NCBI RefSeq assembly: GCF_035658495.1 | Contig: NZ_CP141945.1 | Location: 707,501 to 771,500 of the forward strand | Reading direction: 5' to 3' | DNA: 64,000 nucleotides | DNA from: Novosphingobium sp. RL4 | Lineage (GTDB): Bacteria > Pseudomonadota > Alphaproteobacteria > Sphingomonadales > Sphingomonadaceae | Shown: positions 52,756 through 64,000 of the stretch, in pieces | How positions within the stretch are numbered: the first letter of the stretch is position 1 | How the letters are laid out: each line of letters starts with the position of its first letter | Made by a program: the position numbers and the translations under genes | Notes under the pieces: model-generated | What the model saw: only the letters and a program-made list of their open reading frames with translations | What the model was told of the DNA's origin: nothing | Databases searched by the model: none

Positions 52756-53354
52756 GTCACGATACTCCCTGAAACCTGTACTTGCCGAATGTCCTCGTCC
52801 GCCAGTGCCGCGCCTTGTCCTACTGCCGCCAACAAGGCTTCCAGCTGTTCCCTGCGCTGCACGGTGCCGCGGGCAAGCAGGTGCCCGTTCGGATCGATCA
52901 GGGCTGCGGAAGGGACCGGGCCGATGTGGAAGTCCTCTCCCACGGCGGCGTCCAGAATGATGTCGTCCGCGCCGAGGCCGCTGCGTGCGATCAGCGCGGC
53001 GTAGTCCTCCCGCTGACCGTCGCCGAGCAGCAGCAGGCGCACTTCGGCGTCCGCGCACAGTTCCACCGCATCGCGCACCACCGTCTCGCAGAGCGCGGAA
53101 TCCGCCTCTATGAACAGCAGCAGCAGCAGGCGCGGATCGCGGCTGAGGCCGCCGATCGTCAGCGTCTCGCCCGAAACGGCCGGGGCGCTGACGATCGGCG
53201 CCGTTTCACGCTCGCGCGCATCGCCGGCAAGGGAGATCCGGTCTACCGGGGTGAGCGACTGGCGGGTGAGCCGCAATTGCCGCCGCATCGCCAGGACGGC
53301 GACCGCGAGCAGGATGACGCCAAGCCCGAACAGGAACAGCAAAGCGACTAGCAT
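52752..53354 (-). CDS. MauD-like membrane-anchored thioredoxin-fold protein lacking the CxxC pair
   Basis: 200 residues. One N-terminal membrane segment (ALLFLFGLGVILLAVAVLAM) and a periplasmic thioredoxin-like domain as in MauD, the methylamine dehydrogenase maturation factor. The active site reads FIEADSALC where CPVC-like is expected, so only one Cys remains and disulfide reduction is unlikely. It heads the operon for cytochrome c and molybdenum hydroxylase; it may act as a chaperone or in haem/cofactor delivery (inference). Site E lies 36 bp upstream. Confidence 0.68.
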   Translation of the reverse strand: MLVALLFLFGLGVILLAVAVLAMRRQLRLTRQSLTPVDRISLAGDARERETAPIVSAPAVSGETLTIGGLSRDPRLLLLLFIEADSALCETVVRDAVELCADAEVRLLLLGDGQREDYAALIARSGLGADDIILDAAVGEDFHIGPVPSAALIDPNGHLLARGTVQRREQLEALLAAVGQGAALADEDIRQVQVSGSIVT

Positions 53355-53364
53355 GACCGGCCCA

Positions 53365-53436
53365 TCCTAGGAGGGCGGAGCAAATCGCAGCATACGCCGT
53401 TTGACGTAGGGCGCTCCGCAAACCGGGCGCTACAAA
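53365..53436. promoter_or_regulatory. Nitrogen-locus motif site E with -10-like hexamers in both directions
   Basis: Minus strand CTACGTCAAACGGCGTATGC (53409-53390), then TAGGAT (53370-53365) 19 bp on toward the MauD-like gene. On the plus strand TACAAA (53431-53436) stands 20 bp past the other end, in front of an orphan terminator, so the site may also drive the candidate small RNA at 53443-53582. Confidence 0.65.
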
Positions 53437-53442
53437 CGATGT

Positions 53443-53582
53443 CAGTGGTTTTCGCAAAGGAACGTCCTCCCGCGCTTCGCCCTCACGACGCGGGGCACCG
53501 GGCGTTCGCCATCTTTGCCGGATTTTCACTCTGACGAAACTACAAGGGAGGTTCGGACCCCGCGTCCGGACCTCCTTTTTTT
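53443..53582 (+). ncRNA. Candidate small RNA (~140 nt) ending at an orphan terminator
   Basis: A strong terminator at 53547-53582 points along the plus strand, yet no plus-strand gene lies upstream for 7 kb. TACAAA (53431-53436) at the usual spacing from site E predicts a start near 53443. The transcript would contain a GC hairpin region (CCCTCACGACGCGGGG). A 31-codon frame from ATG 53439 to 53534 is possible but would start before the predicted transcript, so a non-coding RNA is favoured. Confidence 0.4.
53547..53582 (+). terminator. Rho-independent terminator not attached to any annotated gene
   Basis: GGAGGTTCGGAC (53547-53558), loop CCCGC, GTCCGGACCTCC (53564-53575, one G-T pair), then seven T. 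Confidence 0.9.
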
Positions 53583-53609
53583 GTCCGCGCCCGGCCCCTT
53601 CCCTGCCCC

Positions 53610-53629
53610 CTACGTCAATCGCCCCATTG
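53610..53629 (+). promoter_or_regulatory. Nitrogen-locus motif site F (ureohydrolase C)
   Basis: CTACGTCAATCGCCCCATTG, 62 bp before the paralogue C start. A possible -10 (CATACGAG) lies farther away than at the other sites; spacing is therefore atypical. Confidence 0.65.
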
Positions 53630-53690
53630 CCGCACAGCGCCCCCTCCCCGCACTTCCCAGCCCATACGAGGCCAGAAACGGGGGTACTTA

Positions 53691-55175
53691 GTGAACGCGA
53701 AACGCAAGCTGCTGGCAGGGGCATGCGCTCTTGCGGCCATCCTTTCCGGCGCGGTCATCGCGCAAACCGACCGGCCGGAGATTCCCGCCGCTCTGGAAGC
53801 CAGGATCGGCGGACTGACCAAGGAAAAGCGCGAATTCCTCGTCTCGGACAAGGCCGAAGGTTTCGCCGGTTCGTTCGACAAGCTGTTCCAGCGGCTTTCC
53901 ACCAAGACCCCGCAGGAAATCGACGCCTATATCGAGGCGATGATGGATTCGGTGGAAGCGGCCAAGTTCCATCCCGGCAAGGACATGGGCGAAATCGCCC
54001 TCGATACCGAGAACGAGGATTTCAACGGCTGGAAGGCCATGCGCCCCAAGGGGCTCGATCCCCGGCGCGAACCGGGGCCCTTCGAACTGAGCTACTACGC
54101 CAATGGGCGCGGTGCGGGCATGTATGCAGGCGGCATCGCCACTTTCGCGGGCGCCCCGGTGGCGATCTATCCGGACGATCTGGTCGCCGGGAAAGTGGAC
54201 GTGGCCATCGTCGGCGCGCCGCTCGACATGGGCTCGGGCTATCGCGGGGCCAAGGGCGGCCCCTCTGCCATGCGCAGCCAGTACGGCGCGGGCGGGGTGG
54301 ACATGTATACCATGGTCGATCCCAGCAAGGAGCTGAACATCGTCGACTACGGCGATATCGCCATCGACAACATGAGCACCGAACGCAGCGTCCAGCATGT
54401 GCGCGAACGCGTGGCGGAAATCGCCCGGACCGGCGCCATTCCCTTCATCGTGGGCGGCGACCACAGCCTGGAATATGCCGACGTGGCCGGCCTGGCCGAC
54501 GTTCACGGCAAGGGCAGTTTCGGCGTGGTCCACTTCGATTCGCACTATGATGCGGGCAAGGGCGGCGTCCACTTCATCACGCATGGCGCCCCGGTCTACC
54601 GCGCGGTCAAGGAAGGCCACGTGCTGGGCCGGAACTACATCCAGGTCGGCCTGCGCGGGTCGTGGCCGGGTGCGGAAGGCTTCGAATGGATGCGCGACAA
54701 CGGCGTGCGCTATCACGCGATGCCGGAAGTGGAGAAAAGCGGCTGGCAGGTCGTCATGGAACGCGCGCTCAAGGAAGCGCGGGAAAGCGGCAAGAAGCTC
54801 TACGTCTCGTTCGACGTGGACGTGCTGGACCCGGCCTTCATTCCCGGCACCGGCACCCCGGTTGCGGGCGGCCTGACCATGCGGGAGGCGATCCCCATCG
54901 TGCGCCGCCTCTGCGCCGAGAACGAACTGGTGGGCTTCGAGATCGTCGAACTGGCCCCCGTGCTCGACCCGACGTACCGCAGCGCGCTGAACGCCAACAC
55001 CATCATGCACGCCTGCCTGACCGGCGTGGCGATGCGCAGGAAGGGCATCAGGCAAGTGGGCTACCTGTCCGACCTGACCACCGAGCATGGCCAGCCCGGT
55101 AACGGAGAACGCGCGGCAAAGGCCGGCAAGGCGGAGAAGGTCGATCCGAACTTCGGCCGCCGCAAACCGATCTGA
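53691..55175 (+). CDS. Exported ureohydrolase (agmatinase/guanidinase family, paralogue C)
   Basis: 494 residues. The N-terminus MNAKRKLLAGACALAAILSG is a Sec signal peptide, cut near AVIAQT. Metal ligands are complete: GGDHS, FDSHYD and SFDVDVLDP, with the PGTGTPVAGG loop. It is closer to paralogue B than to A (both share VDVAIVGAPLDMGSG and VVHFDSHYD). A charged C-terminal tail of about 40 residues is unique to this copy. It forms urea from a guanidino compound outside the cytoplasm. Monocistronic under site F and followed by a hairpin, just upstream of the urease operon. The start may be used without a strong ribosome site (GGGGGTACTTA is the nearest). Confidence 0.85.
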   Translation: MNAKRKLLAGACALAAILSGAVIAQTDRPEIPAALEARIGGLTKEKREFLVSDKAEGFAGSFDKLFQRLSTKTPQEIDAYIEAMMDSVEAAKFHPGKDMGEIALDTENEDFNGWKAMRPKGLDPRREPGPFELSYYANGRGAGMYAGGIATFAGAPVAIYPDDLVAGKVDVAIVGAPLDMGSGYRGAKGGPSAMRSQYGAGGVDMYTMVDPSKELNIVDYGDIAIDNMSTERSVQHVRERVAEIARTGAIPFIVGGDHSLEYADVAGLADVHGKGSFGVVHFDSHYDAGKGGVHFITHGAPVYRAVKEGHVLGRNYIQVGLRGSWPGAEGFEWMRDNGVRYHAMPEVEKSGWQVVMERALKEARESGKKLYVSFDVDVLDPAFIPGTGTPVAGGLTMREAIPIVRRLCAENELVGFEIVELAPVLDPTYRSALNANTIMHACLTGVAMRRKGIRQVGYLSDLTTEHGQPGNGERAAKAGKAEKVDPNFGRRKPI

Positions 55176-55189
55176 ACCGATCGCAGGAA

Positions 55190-55220
55190 GCCTCGTCCCG
55201 GATCGGGGACGGGACGAGGC
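55190..55220 (+). terminator. Hairpin after ureohydrolase C, probable terminator
   Basis: GCCTCGTCCC (55190-55199) pairs with GGGACGAGGC (55211-55220). No T-run, so weak or factor-assisted. Confidence 0.55.
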
Positions 55221-55264
55221 CCGCTCCTGCAGAGATCCGCGCGATTCACGCAGGCCTCCCGCCC

Positions 55265-55311
55265 ATACGTCAAATGCCCCATGCCCCGTTTTCCCGCCGC
55301 AAGCGTAGCTA
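55265..55311 (+). promoter_or_regulatory. Nitrogen-locus motif site G with -10-like hexamer (urease operon)
   Basis: ATACGTCAAATGCCCCATGC (55265-55284) followed 21 bp on by TAGCTA (55306-55311). ureD starts at 55316, so the ureD transcript would be leaderless or nearly so, or the true start codon is slightly downstream. Confidence 0.68.
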
Positions 55312-55315
55312 GGCC

Positions 55316-56179
55316 ATGGTCGCAAACCTCCTTAACCGCCCCGCAGAAGCCGCGCCCCCCGCGCGGTCGCGGTTGCAGCGGGTGGACGGCGCCGCGATGG
55401 TCCACTTCGGCCCTCGCGGCCTGCGCGACCTCAGCCAGATCGCCCCGGCGCGCCTGCTGTTTCCCGATGGCGACGCGGGCGAATTCCCGCTTGCCGTCAC
55501 CGTCACCACCAGCGGCGGGCTGACGGGGGGAGACCGGCTCGCGCTGGACATCAAGGTGGACGACGATGCCGCCGCCACGGTGATCCCCCAGGCCGCGGAA
55601 AAGATCTACCGCGCCCTGGCAGACGACCCGCCGACCCGCATCGAGACACGCATCGCCCTTGGAGCGGCCAGCCGCTGCGAATGGCTGGCGCAGGAAGCCA
55701 TCCTGTTCGACCGCAGCCACATGCGCCGCTCGCTGGAAGTGGACATGGCGGCAGATGCGCGCCTGCTCGCCAGCGAGATGATCGTGCTGGGCCGGGGCGC
55801 CATGGGCGAAACCTTCGAGAGCGGCCTCATCCACGATTCATGGCGCATTCGCCGGGGCGGACGCCTGATCTGGGCGGACACGCTTCACATCGGCGGCGAC
55901 GTGGCCGGAATCGCCGCCCGCCCCTTCGGCTTCGGCGGTGCAAGTGCGGTTCTCACCCTGGTCTACGTCGGCCCGGACGCCGCCGATCATCTGGAGCGCG
56001 CCCGCACGCTGATCCCCGCCCCGCACGGCGGCGCAACCTGTTTCGACGGCATGCTGATCCTGCGCATGACGGCGCCGGATCCGCGCCGGGTCCGCGATAT
56101 CGCGCTTCGCTGCGCGGAAATCCTGAGGTCCGCCGTGTTCGGCCTCTCGCCACGCCTTCCCTCCATCTGTTACTGCTAG
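55316..56179 (+). CDS. ureD: Urease accessory protein UreD
   Basis: 287 residues of the UreD/UreH family: [13 protein letters not shown] (about 61-73), [10 protein letters not shown] and [12 protein letters not shown]. UreD binds apo-urease and, with UreF and UreG, forms the nickel-loading complex. First gene of the urease operon, 5 bp before ureA. Its start is close to the presumed -10 box, so an internal start (for example Met 28) is conceivable. Confidence 0.9.
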   Translation: MVANLLNRPAEAAPPARSRLQRVDGAAMVHFGPRGLRDLSQIAPARLLFPDGDAGEFPLAVTVTTSGGLTGGDRLALDIKVDDDAAATVIPQAAEKIYRALADDPPTRIETRIALGAASRCEWLAQEAILFDRSHMRRSLEVDMAADARLLASEMIVLGRGAMGETFESGLIHDSWRIRRGGRLIWADTLHIGGDVAGIAARPFGFGGASAVLTLVYVGPDAADHLERARTLIPAPHGGATCFDGMLILRMTAPDPRRVRDIALRCAEILRSAVFGLSPRLPSICYC

Positions 56180-56184
56180 GGCAA

Positions 56185-56487
56185 ATGAACCTCACCGGTC
56201 GCGAAAAAGACAAGCTCATCATCGCCATGGCTGCCATGGTCGCCCGCAGGCGGCTTGAGCGGGGCGTGAAGCTCAACCATCCCGAGGCCATCGCCCTCAT
56301 TTCCGACCATGTGGTGGAAGGCGCGCGGGACGGGCGGCCGGTGGCGGAACTCATGGCCAGCGGCGCCCATGTCCTCACCCGCGACCAGGTGATGGACGGC
56401 ATTGCCGAGATGATCCACGACATCCAGGTCGAGGCGACCTTCCCTGACGGCACCAAGCTCGTCACCGTGCACAGGCCGATCCGATGA
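56185..56487 (+). CDS. ureA: Urease gamma subunit
   Basis: 100 residues, full length for the family: [55 protein letters not shown]. Structural subunit; overlaps ureB by 4 bp. Confidence 0.96.
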   Translation: MNLTGREKDKLIIAMAAMVARRRLERGVKLNHPEAIALISDHVVEGARDGRPVAELMASGAHVLTRDQVMDGIAEMIHDIQVEATFPDGTKLVTVHRPIR

Positions 56488-56788
56488 TCCCGGGCGAAAT
56501 CATCCCGGCCGAGGGCGAAATCGTGCTGAACGAGGGGCGCGAGGCGATCTCCCTGTCCGTGGCCAATACCGGCGACCGGCCGATCCAGGTCGGCAGCCAT
56601 TATCACTTCGCCGAGACCAATCCCGCGCTATCCTTCGATCGCGAGGCGGCGCGCGGATATCGGCTCGACATCGCCTCGGGCACGGCGGTCCGCTTCGAAC
56701 CGGGCCAGACGCGCGAGGTCCAGCTTGTTCCCTATGCCGGCGCGCGCCGCGTGTTCGGCTTCCGCGCCGCCGTGATGGGAGACCTCTG

Positions 56789-56789
<1 letters not shown>
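56484..56789 (+). CDS. ureB: Urease beta subunit
   Basis: 101 residues: [50 protein letters not shown]. Typical separate beta subunit of bacterial urease. The last base of its stop is the first base of the ureC ATG. Confidence 0.96.
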
Positions 56790-58501
<1,712 letters not shown>

Positions 58502-58586
58502 TGGGCCTCCCCTCTCGTCATCGCGGGGAAAAGCTGATTATGCCGTCGGCCCGGAGCAAGATTCGGAACAACACAGGGCCCTTCCC

Positions 58587-59144
58587 ATGCTGACCGTCCA
58601 CGAAGTCATCCCCCACGGTCACTGGACCGGCGAGGCCGCCGACCGCATCACGCTGGACCATGACGCGCGCCACCGCCGCCGCTGGTACTATACCGCAGAC
58701 AACGGTACCGCCTTCCTGCTCGACCTGCCGCGCGCGCAAGTGCTGGGCCACGGCGATGCGCTGCAGCTCTCGGACGGGCGGCTGGTGGAAGTGCTCGCCG
58801 CGCCCGAGGCACTGGTGGAAGTGACGGCGGACAGCGCGGCAACGATGATCCGGCTAGCCTGGCATATCGGCAACCGCCACTTGCCCGCCGAACTCCACCC
58901 CCATGCCATCCGCCTGCGCGACGATCACGTCATCAACGCCATGCTCGAAGGGCTGGGCGCCACGGTGACCAGGCTGGAAGCCGCCTTCACGCCCGAAGGC
59001 GGCGCCTATTCCGGCCACGGCCATGCCCACGGGCACGACCATTCGCACGGGCACGACCATTTGCAAGGCCATGGGCATCACGACCACCGCCACCATCATG
59101 ACCATGACCACGATCATGACGGCCCCTGCTCCCATGCTCACTGA
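58587..59144 (+). CDS. ureE: Urease nickel metallochaperone UreE with His-rich tail
   Basis: 185 residues: N-terminal peptide-binding domain, metal-binding domain with WHIGNRHLPAEL and LRDDHVINAMLEGLGATV, and a C-terminal tail from about 150 with more than 20 His residues for nickel storage or delivery. An 85-bp gap separates it from ureC, the largest in the operon. The tail-coding DNA overlaps the start of ureF. Confidence 0.94.
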   Translation: MLTVHEVIPHGHWTGEAADRITLDHDARHRRRWYYTADNGTAFLLDLPRAQVLGHGDALQLSDGRLVEVLAAPEALVEVTADSAATMIRLAWHIGNRHLPAELHPHAIRLRDDHVINAMLEGLGATVTRLEAAFTPEGGAYSGHGHAHGHDHSHGHDHLQGHGHHDHRHHHDHDHDHDGPCSHAH

Positions 59145-59810
59145 CGGGGCGCTGCACCGGCTGCTCGCATGGACTTCCCCGTCCTATCCGGTCGGCAGCT
59201 TCACTTACAGCCACGGCCTCGAAACCGCCGTGGAGGATGGCCGGGTGCGCAGCGCCATGGACGTGGTCGCCTATGTCGAGGCGGTGCTGGCGCGCGGCGG
59301 CGGCTGGGTGGATGCCGTCCTTTTCGTGCACGCCTGGAAAGCGGCCGGCGATGACGCCGCCTTCGACGACATCTCCGAACTCGCCGCCGCCTTCCGGGGC
59401 AGCAGCGAAACCGCGCTGGAGGCCCGCCAGCAGGGCGCCTCGTTCCTTGCCGTCACCCGCAAGGCCTGGCCACACCCCGCGCTGGATGCTTTCGCGGCGC
59501 GCAACGGCGACTGGCCCGTCGCCCACTGCGCGGTCATGGCGCTGGCCTGCGCGGCGCACGGCGTACCGCTGGAAAGCGCACTCCACGCCCTGCTCCATTC
59601 CACCGCCGCCAACCTCGTTTCGGCAGGCGTGCGGCTGGTTCCGCTCGGCCAGACCGACGGGCAACATGCCATCGCCGCGCTTGCCCCGCTGATCGAACGG
59701 ATCGCCGCCCGCGCCCTCGTCACGCCGCTGGAAGACCTCGGCACCGCCGCGCCGGACCTCGAACTGGCGTCGATCGCCCACGAAACCCTCTACACAAGGC
59801 TTTTCCGCTC

Positions 59811-59814
<4 letters not shown>
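59116..59814 (+). CDS. ureF: Urease accessory protein UreF
   Basis: 232 residues from ATG 59116; ATG 59134 ([10 protein letters not shown]) is equally possible. Family marks: [16 protein letters not shown] near the N-terminus, [38 protein letters not shown] split over about 145-180. Acts as a bridge between UreD and UreG. Overlaps ureE and ureG. Confidence 0.93.
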
Positions 59815-60472
<658 letters not shown>

Positions 60473-60473
<1 letters not shown>

Positions 60474-63400
60474 TGAAGCAGCCCGACTACGTCCTGAAAG
60501 ACAAGCGGCTCTACAACAAGTGGGTCGCGACGCAGACGCTTGAAGACTATGCCCTGCGCTTCACCGCCGATGCGGCGCGGCGCTGGGCGCCGCGCACGGT
60601 GGCGGGCACCGCCATCGGCGCCACCGCCTTCCTCGCCTGCGAGGCGATCGGCGCCTCGATCACGCTGACTTACGGTTTCGCCAACAGCGTGGCCGCCATC
60701 GCGGCGGGCATGGCGCTGATGTTCGTGCTGGGCCTGCCCATCGCCTACCAGTCCGCCCGGCGCGGGCTGGACATCGACCTGCTGACGCGCGGCGCGGGCT
60801 TCGGCTATCTCGGCTCGACGATCACCTCGCTGGTCTATGCCTCCTTCACCTTCCTGCTGTTCTCGGTGGAGGCGACGATCATGGCGGTCGCCCTGCGCGC
60901 GATGACCGGGATGCCGATGAGCGTGGCCTACCTGATCTGCGCGCTCGTGGTGATCCCCATCGCCTTCTACGGGATGAGCGCGATCACCCGGTTCCAGGCC
61001 TGGACGCAATACGTCTGGATCGTCCTGCAAGTCGCGCCGATCGTCTACATCGTCTGGTCCGGTCCTGCGGCGCTGGCCGAATGGTCGCACTATTCCGGCA
61101 GGTTCGGGCTGGCGGACGGCAGCGTAACCCTGCTTCACTTCGGCCTGGCGCTTTCCACCCTGCTTTCGCTGCTGCCGCAGATCGGCGAACAGGCGGACTA
61201 CTTGCGCTTCCTTCCGCCGGAAGCGAAGATCGGCCGCACCCGCTGGTGGACCGCGATGCTGATCGGCGGGCCCGGCTGGACCCTGTTCGGCGGCACCAAG
61301 CTGCTGCTGGGCTCCTACCTCGCCTGGTTCGTCACCAGCCGCCACCTCGTGGCGGACGATCCGTCCAGCCCCACTGCGATGTTCCATGCGATCTTCACGC
61401 AGATGACCGGCTGGCCCGCGCTCTCGCTGGTGCTGACGGGCCTGTTCGTGGTGGTGTGCCAGCTCAAGATCAACGTGACCAATGCCTATGCCGGCTCGAT
61501 CGCGTGGTCCAACTTCTTCTCGCGCCTCACGCACAGCCACCCCGGCCGCATCGTCTGGATGGTGTTCAACGTGCTGCTGGCGCTGCTGCTGATGGAAATC
61601 GGCATCTTCACCGTGATCGAGCAGATCCTGATCCTTTACGCCACGGTAGCCGCCGCGTGGATCGGCGCGCTGGCGGCGGATCTCATGATCTCCAAGCCGC
61701 TGCGCCTCTCGCCGCGCGGGATCGAGTTCAAGCGCGCCCACCTGAACGACCTGAACCCGGTGGGCCTCGGCGCCATGGCCCTGTCGATCGCGGTGGCGAC
61801 ATGCGCGCATTTCGACCTGCTCGGCCCGCTGGCACAGGCGTTCGCGCCGGTGATCGGGCTGGCCGTGGCTTTCACCGCCGCACCGGTGATCGCGCTTGCC
61901 ACGCAAGGCCGCTACTACATCGCCCGCCGCACCCGCTGGTCGCCCGGCCAGACCGACGCCACTTGCGTGATCTGCGAGAACCGCTTCGAGCTCAACGACA
62001 TGGCGCACTGCCCCATGTATGCGGCGCCGATCTGTTCGCTTTGCTGCACCCTCGAAGCCCGCTGCCACGACCGCTGCAAGCGCGACAGCCGCGCGACACA
62101 GCAGCTTGCCCGCTGGCTGGAGCGGCTGGTCCCGCGCCGCGCGGCCCGCTTCGTGCATACGCCGGTGGGGCACTTCGTATTCGTGATGGCGGCGATCGTC
62201 TCGGTGATCGGGGTGATCGTCGGCACGCTTTCCTGGCAGATCGAGCTGACCTCGCCCAATGCCGCCGCCCGTTTCTCCTCGGTGCTGATCGGCCTGTTCC
62301 TGCTGCTTTCGCTGTGCGGCGGGGTGATCGCGTGGATCATCGTGCTGGTCCACCACTCGCGCCGCTCGGCGATGCAGGAAAGCGAACACCACGTGACCCT
62401 GCTGATGAACGAGATCGAGGCGCACAACCGCACCGAAAAGGAGCTCCAGGCCGCCAAGGAAGCGGCCGAGGCCGCGAATTCGGCAAAAAGCCGCTACCTC
62501 GTCAGCGTCAGCCACGAAATCCGCTCGCCGCTCAACTCCATCTACGGCTACTCGCAGCTCCTGGAGCGCGGGCATGACGTGACCCCGGTGGAAGCGGCCA
62601 AGGTGATCCGCCGCAGCTCAGAACACCTCACCAACCTCGTCGAGGGCCTGCTGGACATATCGCAGGTCGAAAGCGGCGTGCTGCGCATTTCCAGCGAGAC
62701 GGTGCGCTTCCCCTCCTTCGTGGACCAGATCGCCAACATGTTCCGCCCGCAGGCGCAGGCCAAGGGGATCGCCTTCCATTTCGAGCGCCCCGAACGCCTG
62801 CCCGGCTTCGTGCGGACCGACCAGAAACGCCTGCGCCAGATCCTCATCAACCTGCTGTCCAACGCGATCAAGTTCACGCCGGCAGGCTCGGTTACGTTCC
62901 GCGTCCAGTACCGCAGCGAAATGGCGACGTTCGAGGTGGTCGACACCGGCATCGGCATCTCGCCCGAAGACCTCGCCAAGGTCTTCGAACCGTTCGAGCG
63001 CGGCGGCAATCCCGATGCCCAGCGCCAGAAGGGGGTGGGCCTTGGCCTTGCGATCACGCAGGCGCTGGTTCGCATCCTCGGAGGCGACCTTGCGGTGGTG
63101 AGCGAGCCGGGGCAGGGAACGCGCTTCACCGTCCGGCTGATGCTGGGTCAGGTCGCCGGGCCAAAGCAGGATGTCGAGGAAGTGGACCGGGTCGCCGGCT
63201 ACGAGGGCGAACGCCGCAAGGTGCTGGTGATAGACGACGATCCCGCCCAGATCGGCATGGTCCGCAGCCTGCTGGAACCGCTGGACTTCACCGTGCTCGA
63301 TGCATCGAACGGCACACGGGGCCATGCCCTCGCGCTGGCCGAGCGGCCCGACATCGTCCTGCTCGACATCTCGATGCCCGGCGAATCCGGCTGGGACATC

Positions 63401-63832
63401 TGCGCACGCCTGCGCGAAACGCTCGGCAAAGACGTGAAGATCGTGATGGTCTCGGCCAATGCCCACGAATTCAGCCGCGGCGGCGATGGACTGGCCAGCC
63501 ACGACATGTTCCTCAAGAAGCCGGTCGAACTCGACGCCATGCTGGATGTCGTGGCGGAACAGCTCTCGATCCGCTGGATCGGCGAGAAGCCCGAAGCCAT
63601 GCGCCCGCCCGCCATCGATCCGGGCATTGCGCCGCTGCCCGCCGCCGCCGCGCCGCTCCTGGCCGAGATCGAACAGAAGGCGCTGATCGGCCATGTTCGC
63701 GGGATCGAAGCCGCCATCCGCACGCTGGAACGCGAAGTTCCCGAAGCCGCCCCGCTCGTCGCGCAACTGGTGGATCACCTCGACCGCTTCGACATACAGA
63801 TGCTCCTCAAGACCGCCAGAGCCCACACATGA
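60473..63832 (+). CDS. NCS1-like permease fused to a histidine kinase and receiver domain
   Basis: 1119 residues from ATG 60473. Residues about 35-480 form about twelve membrane segments like NCS1 (cytosine/allantoin-type) permeases. A Cys-rich segment (about 495-535; CVICENRF, HCPMYAAPICSLCC, CHDRCK) looks like a zinc or redox module. Two further membrane segments follow (about 565-625), then a coiled linker, a HisKA domain with His681 (VSHEIRSPLN), a HATPase domain (GVGLGLAITQALV) and a receiver with Asp965 (VLLDISMP), ending in a helical tail. Analogous permease-kinase fusions (CbrA, CrbS with SLC5 units) sense substrates. Likely sensor for urea or a guanidino compound, controlling the nitrogen-motif regulon (inference). 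Confidence 0.85.
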
Positions 63833-63845
63833 TGACCCGCAAGCC

Positions 63846-64000
63846 ATGACCGCCCATACCGACACCGTGCTCGTCGTTGACGACACGCAGGAATCGCTCC
63901 GTTTCCTGACCGACACGCTGGAATCCTCCGGGATATCGGTGCTGGTGGCGACGAGCGGCGAGGCGGCGCTGCAACTGCTCGACCATGTCGTGCCCGACCT
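63846..64000 (+). CDS. Response regulator, N-terminal part only
   Basis: The first 51 residues are a CheY-like receiver: VLVVDDTQESLRFLTDTLES (about 8-27) gives the acidic pocket, and the phospho-acceptor Asp would follow just at the window edge (VVPDL). It begins 13 bp after the kinase stop, so it is the probable partner. The output domain is not visible; a NarL/LuxR-type DNA-binding domain is predicted from the near-palindromic motif. Confidence 0.8.
   Translation, partial: MTAHTDTVLVVDDTQESLRFLTDTLESSGISVLVATSGEAALQLLDHVVPD

Noticed and set aside
53439..53534. A 31-codon small ORF ending before the orphan terminator
   Set aside because: No ribosome site, and the predicted transcript start lies inside its first codons. 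The non-coding reading is preferred.
53430..53582. A guanidine riboswitch before ureohydrolase C
   Set aside because: No match to the conserved cores of the guanidine-I, -II or -III classes could be made, and the segment ends in a terminator before a separate promoter motif (site F).

Overview
The window is GC-rich, densely coded DNA from an alphaproteobacterium, most likely a sphingomonad (Novosphingobium/Sphingobium type). This is inferred from three TonB-dependent receptors that each open a substrate-specific gene set, from the codon style, and from the mix of exported glycosidases, Ldh2-type dehydrogenases and NCS1-type sensor kinases. I saw no rRNA, tRNA or CRISPR.

Region 1 (1-19.7 kb) reads as one catabolic locus for plant hydroxyproline-rich glycoproteins (extensins and similar). 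It holds a 4-hydroxyproline epimerase and a DHDPS-family deaminase of hydroxyproline catabolism, a TonB receptor, a GH43 alpha-L-arabinofuranosidase-like enzyme, a DUF885 peptidase joined in frame to an Ldh2-type imino-acid reductase, a GH127/GH146 beta-L-arabinofuranosidase, a FadR-type GntR regulator, a DPP-IV-like S9 peptidase, a DUF5695-like protein and a Svx/AvrXca-type gluzincin. Four promoters carry the same ATATCGTATA operator, so the locus looks like a single GntR regulon.

Region 2 (19.7-26.3 kb) is a looser accessory stretch: an AT-richer orphan gene beginning in an 18-bp inverted repeat, a LysR/SulP divergent pair, small orphan ORFs, an SDR enzyme and several non-coding gaps. Region 3 (26.3-33.0 kb) is a sulfate-ester scavenging set: TonB receptor, MFS carrier, alkylsulfatase dioxygenase AtsK and an exported sulfatase. 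A 264-bp MITE-like element with a TA duplication separates it from region 4, inserted exactly at the stop codons of two convergent genes.

Region 4 (33.6-64 kb) is a nitrogen locus: urea ABC transporter urtABCDE; three exported ureohydrolase (agmatinase/guanidinase) paralogues, one lacking a metal ligand; two copies of a peptidyl-prolyl isomerase plus HupE/UreJ-type membrane protein pair; a TonB receptor; a TPR-sulfotransferase; a periplasmic molybdenum hydroxylase with cytochrome c and a MauD-like protein; urease ureDABCEFG; and a permease-histidine kinase-receiver fusion followed by a response regulator cut by the window edge. Seven copies of a near-palindromic motif (core TACGTCAAATG-N-CCCAT or TACGTCAAATGACGCA) lie one per promoter region across this locus, most with a TAGnnT hexamer about 20 bp downstream. 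The working model is extracytoplasmic hydrolysis of a guanidino compound to urea, uptake by Urt, and cleavage by urease, all switched on by the kinase/regulator pair at the end of the urease operon. One of the seven sites may also drive a small RNA at 53.44-53.58 kb.
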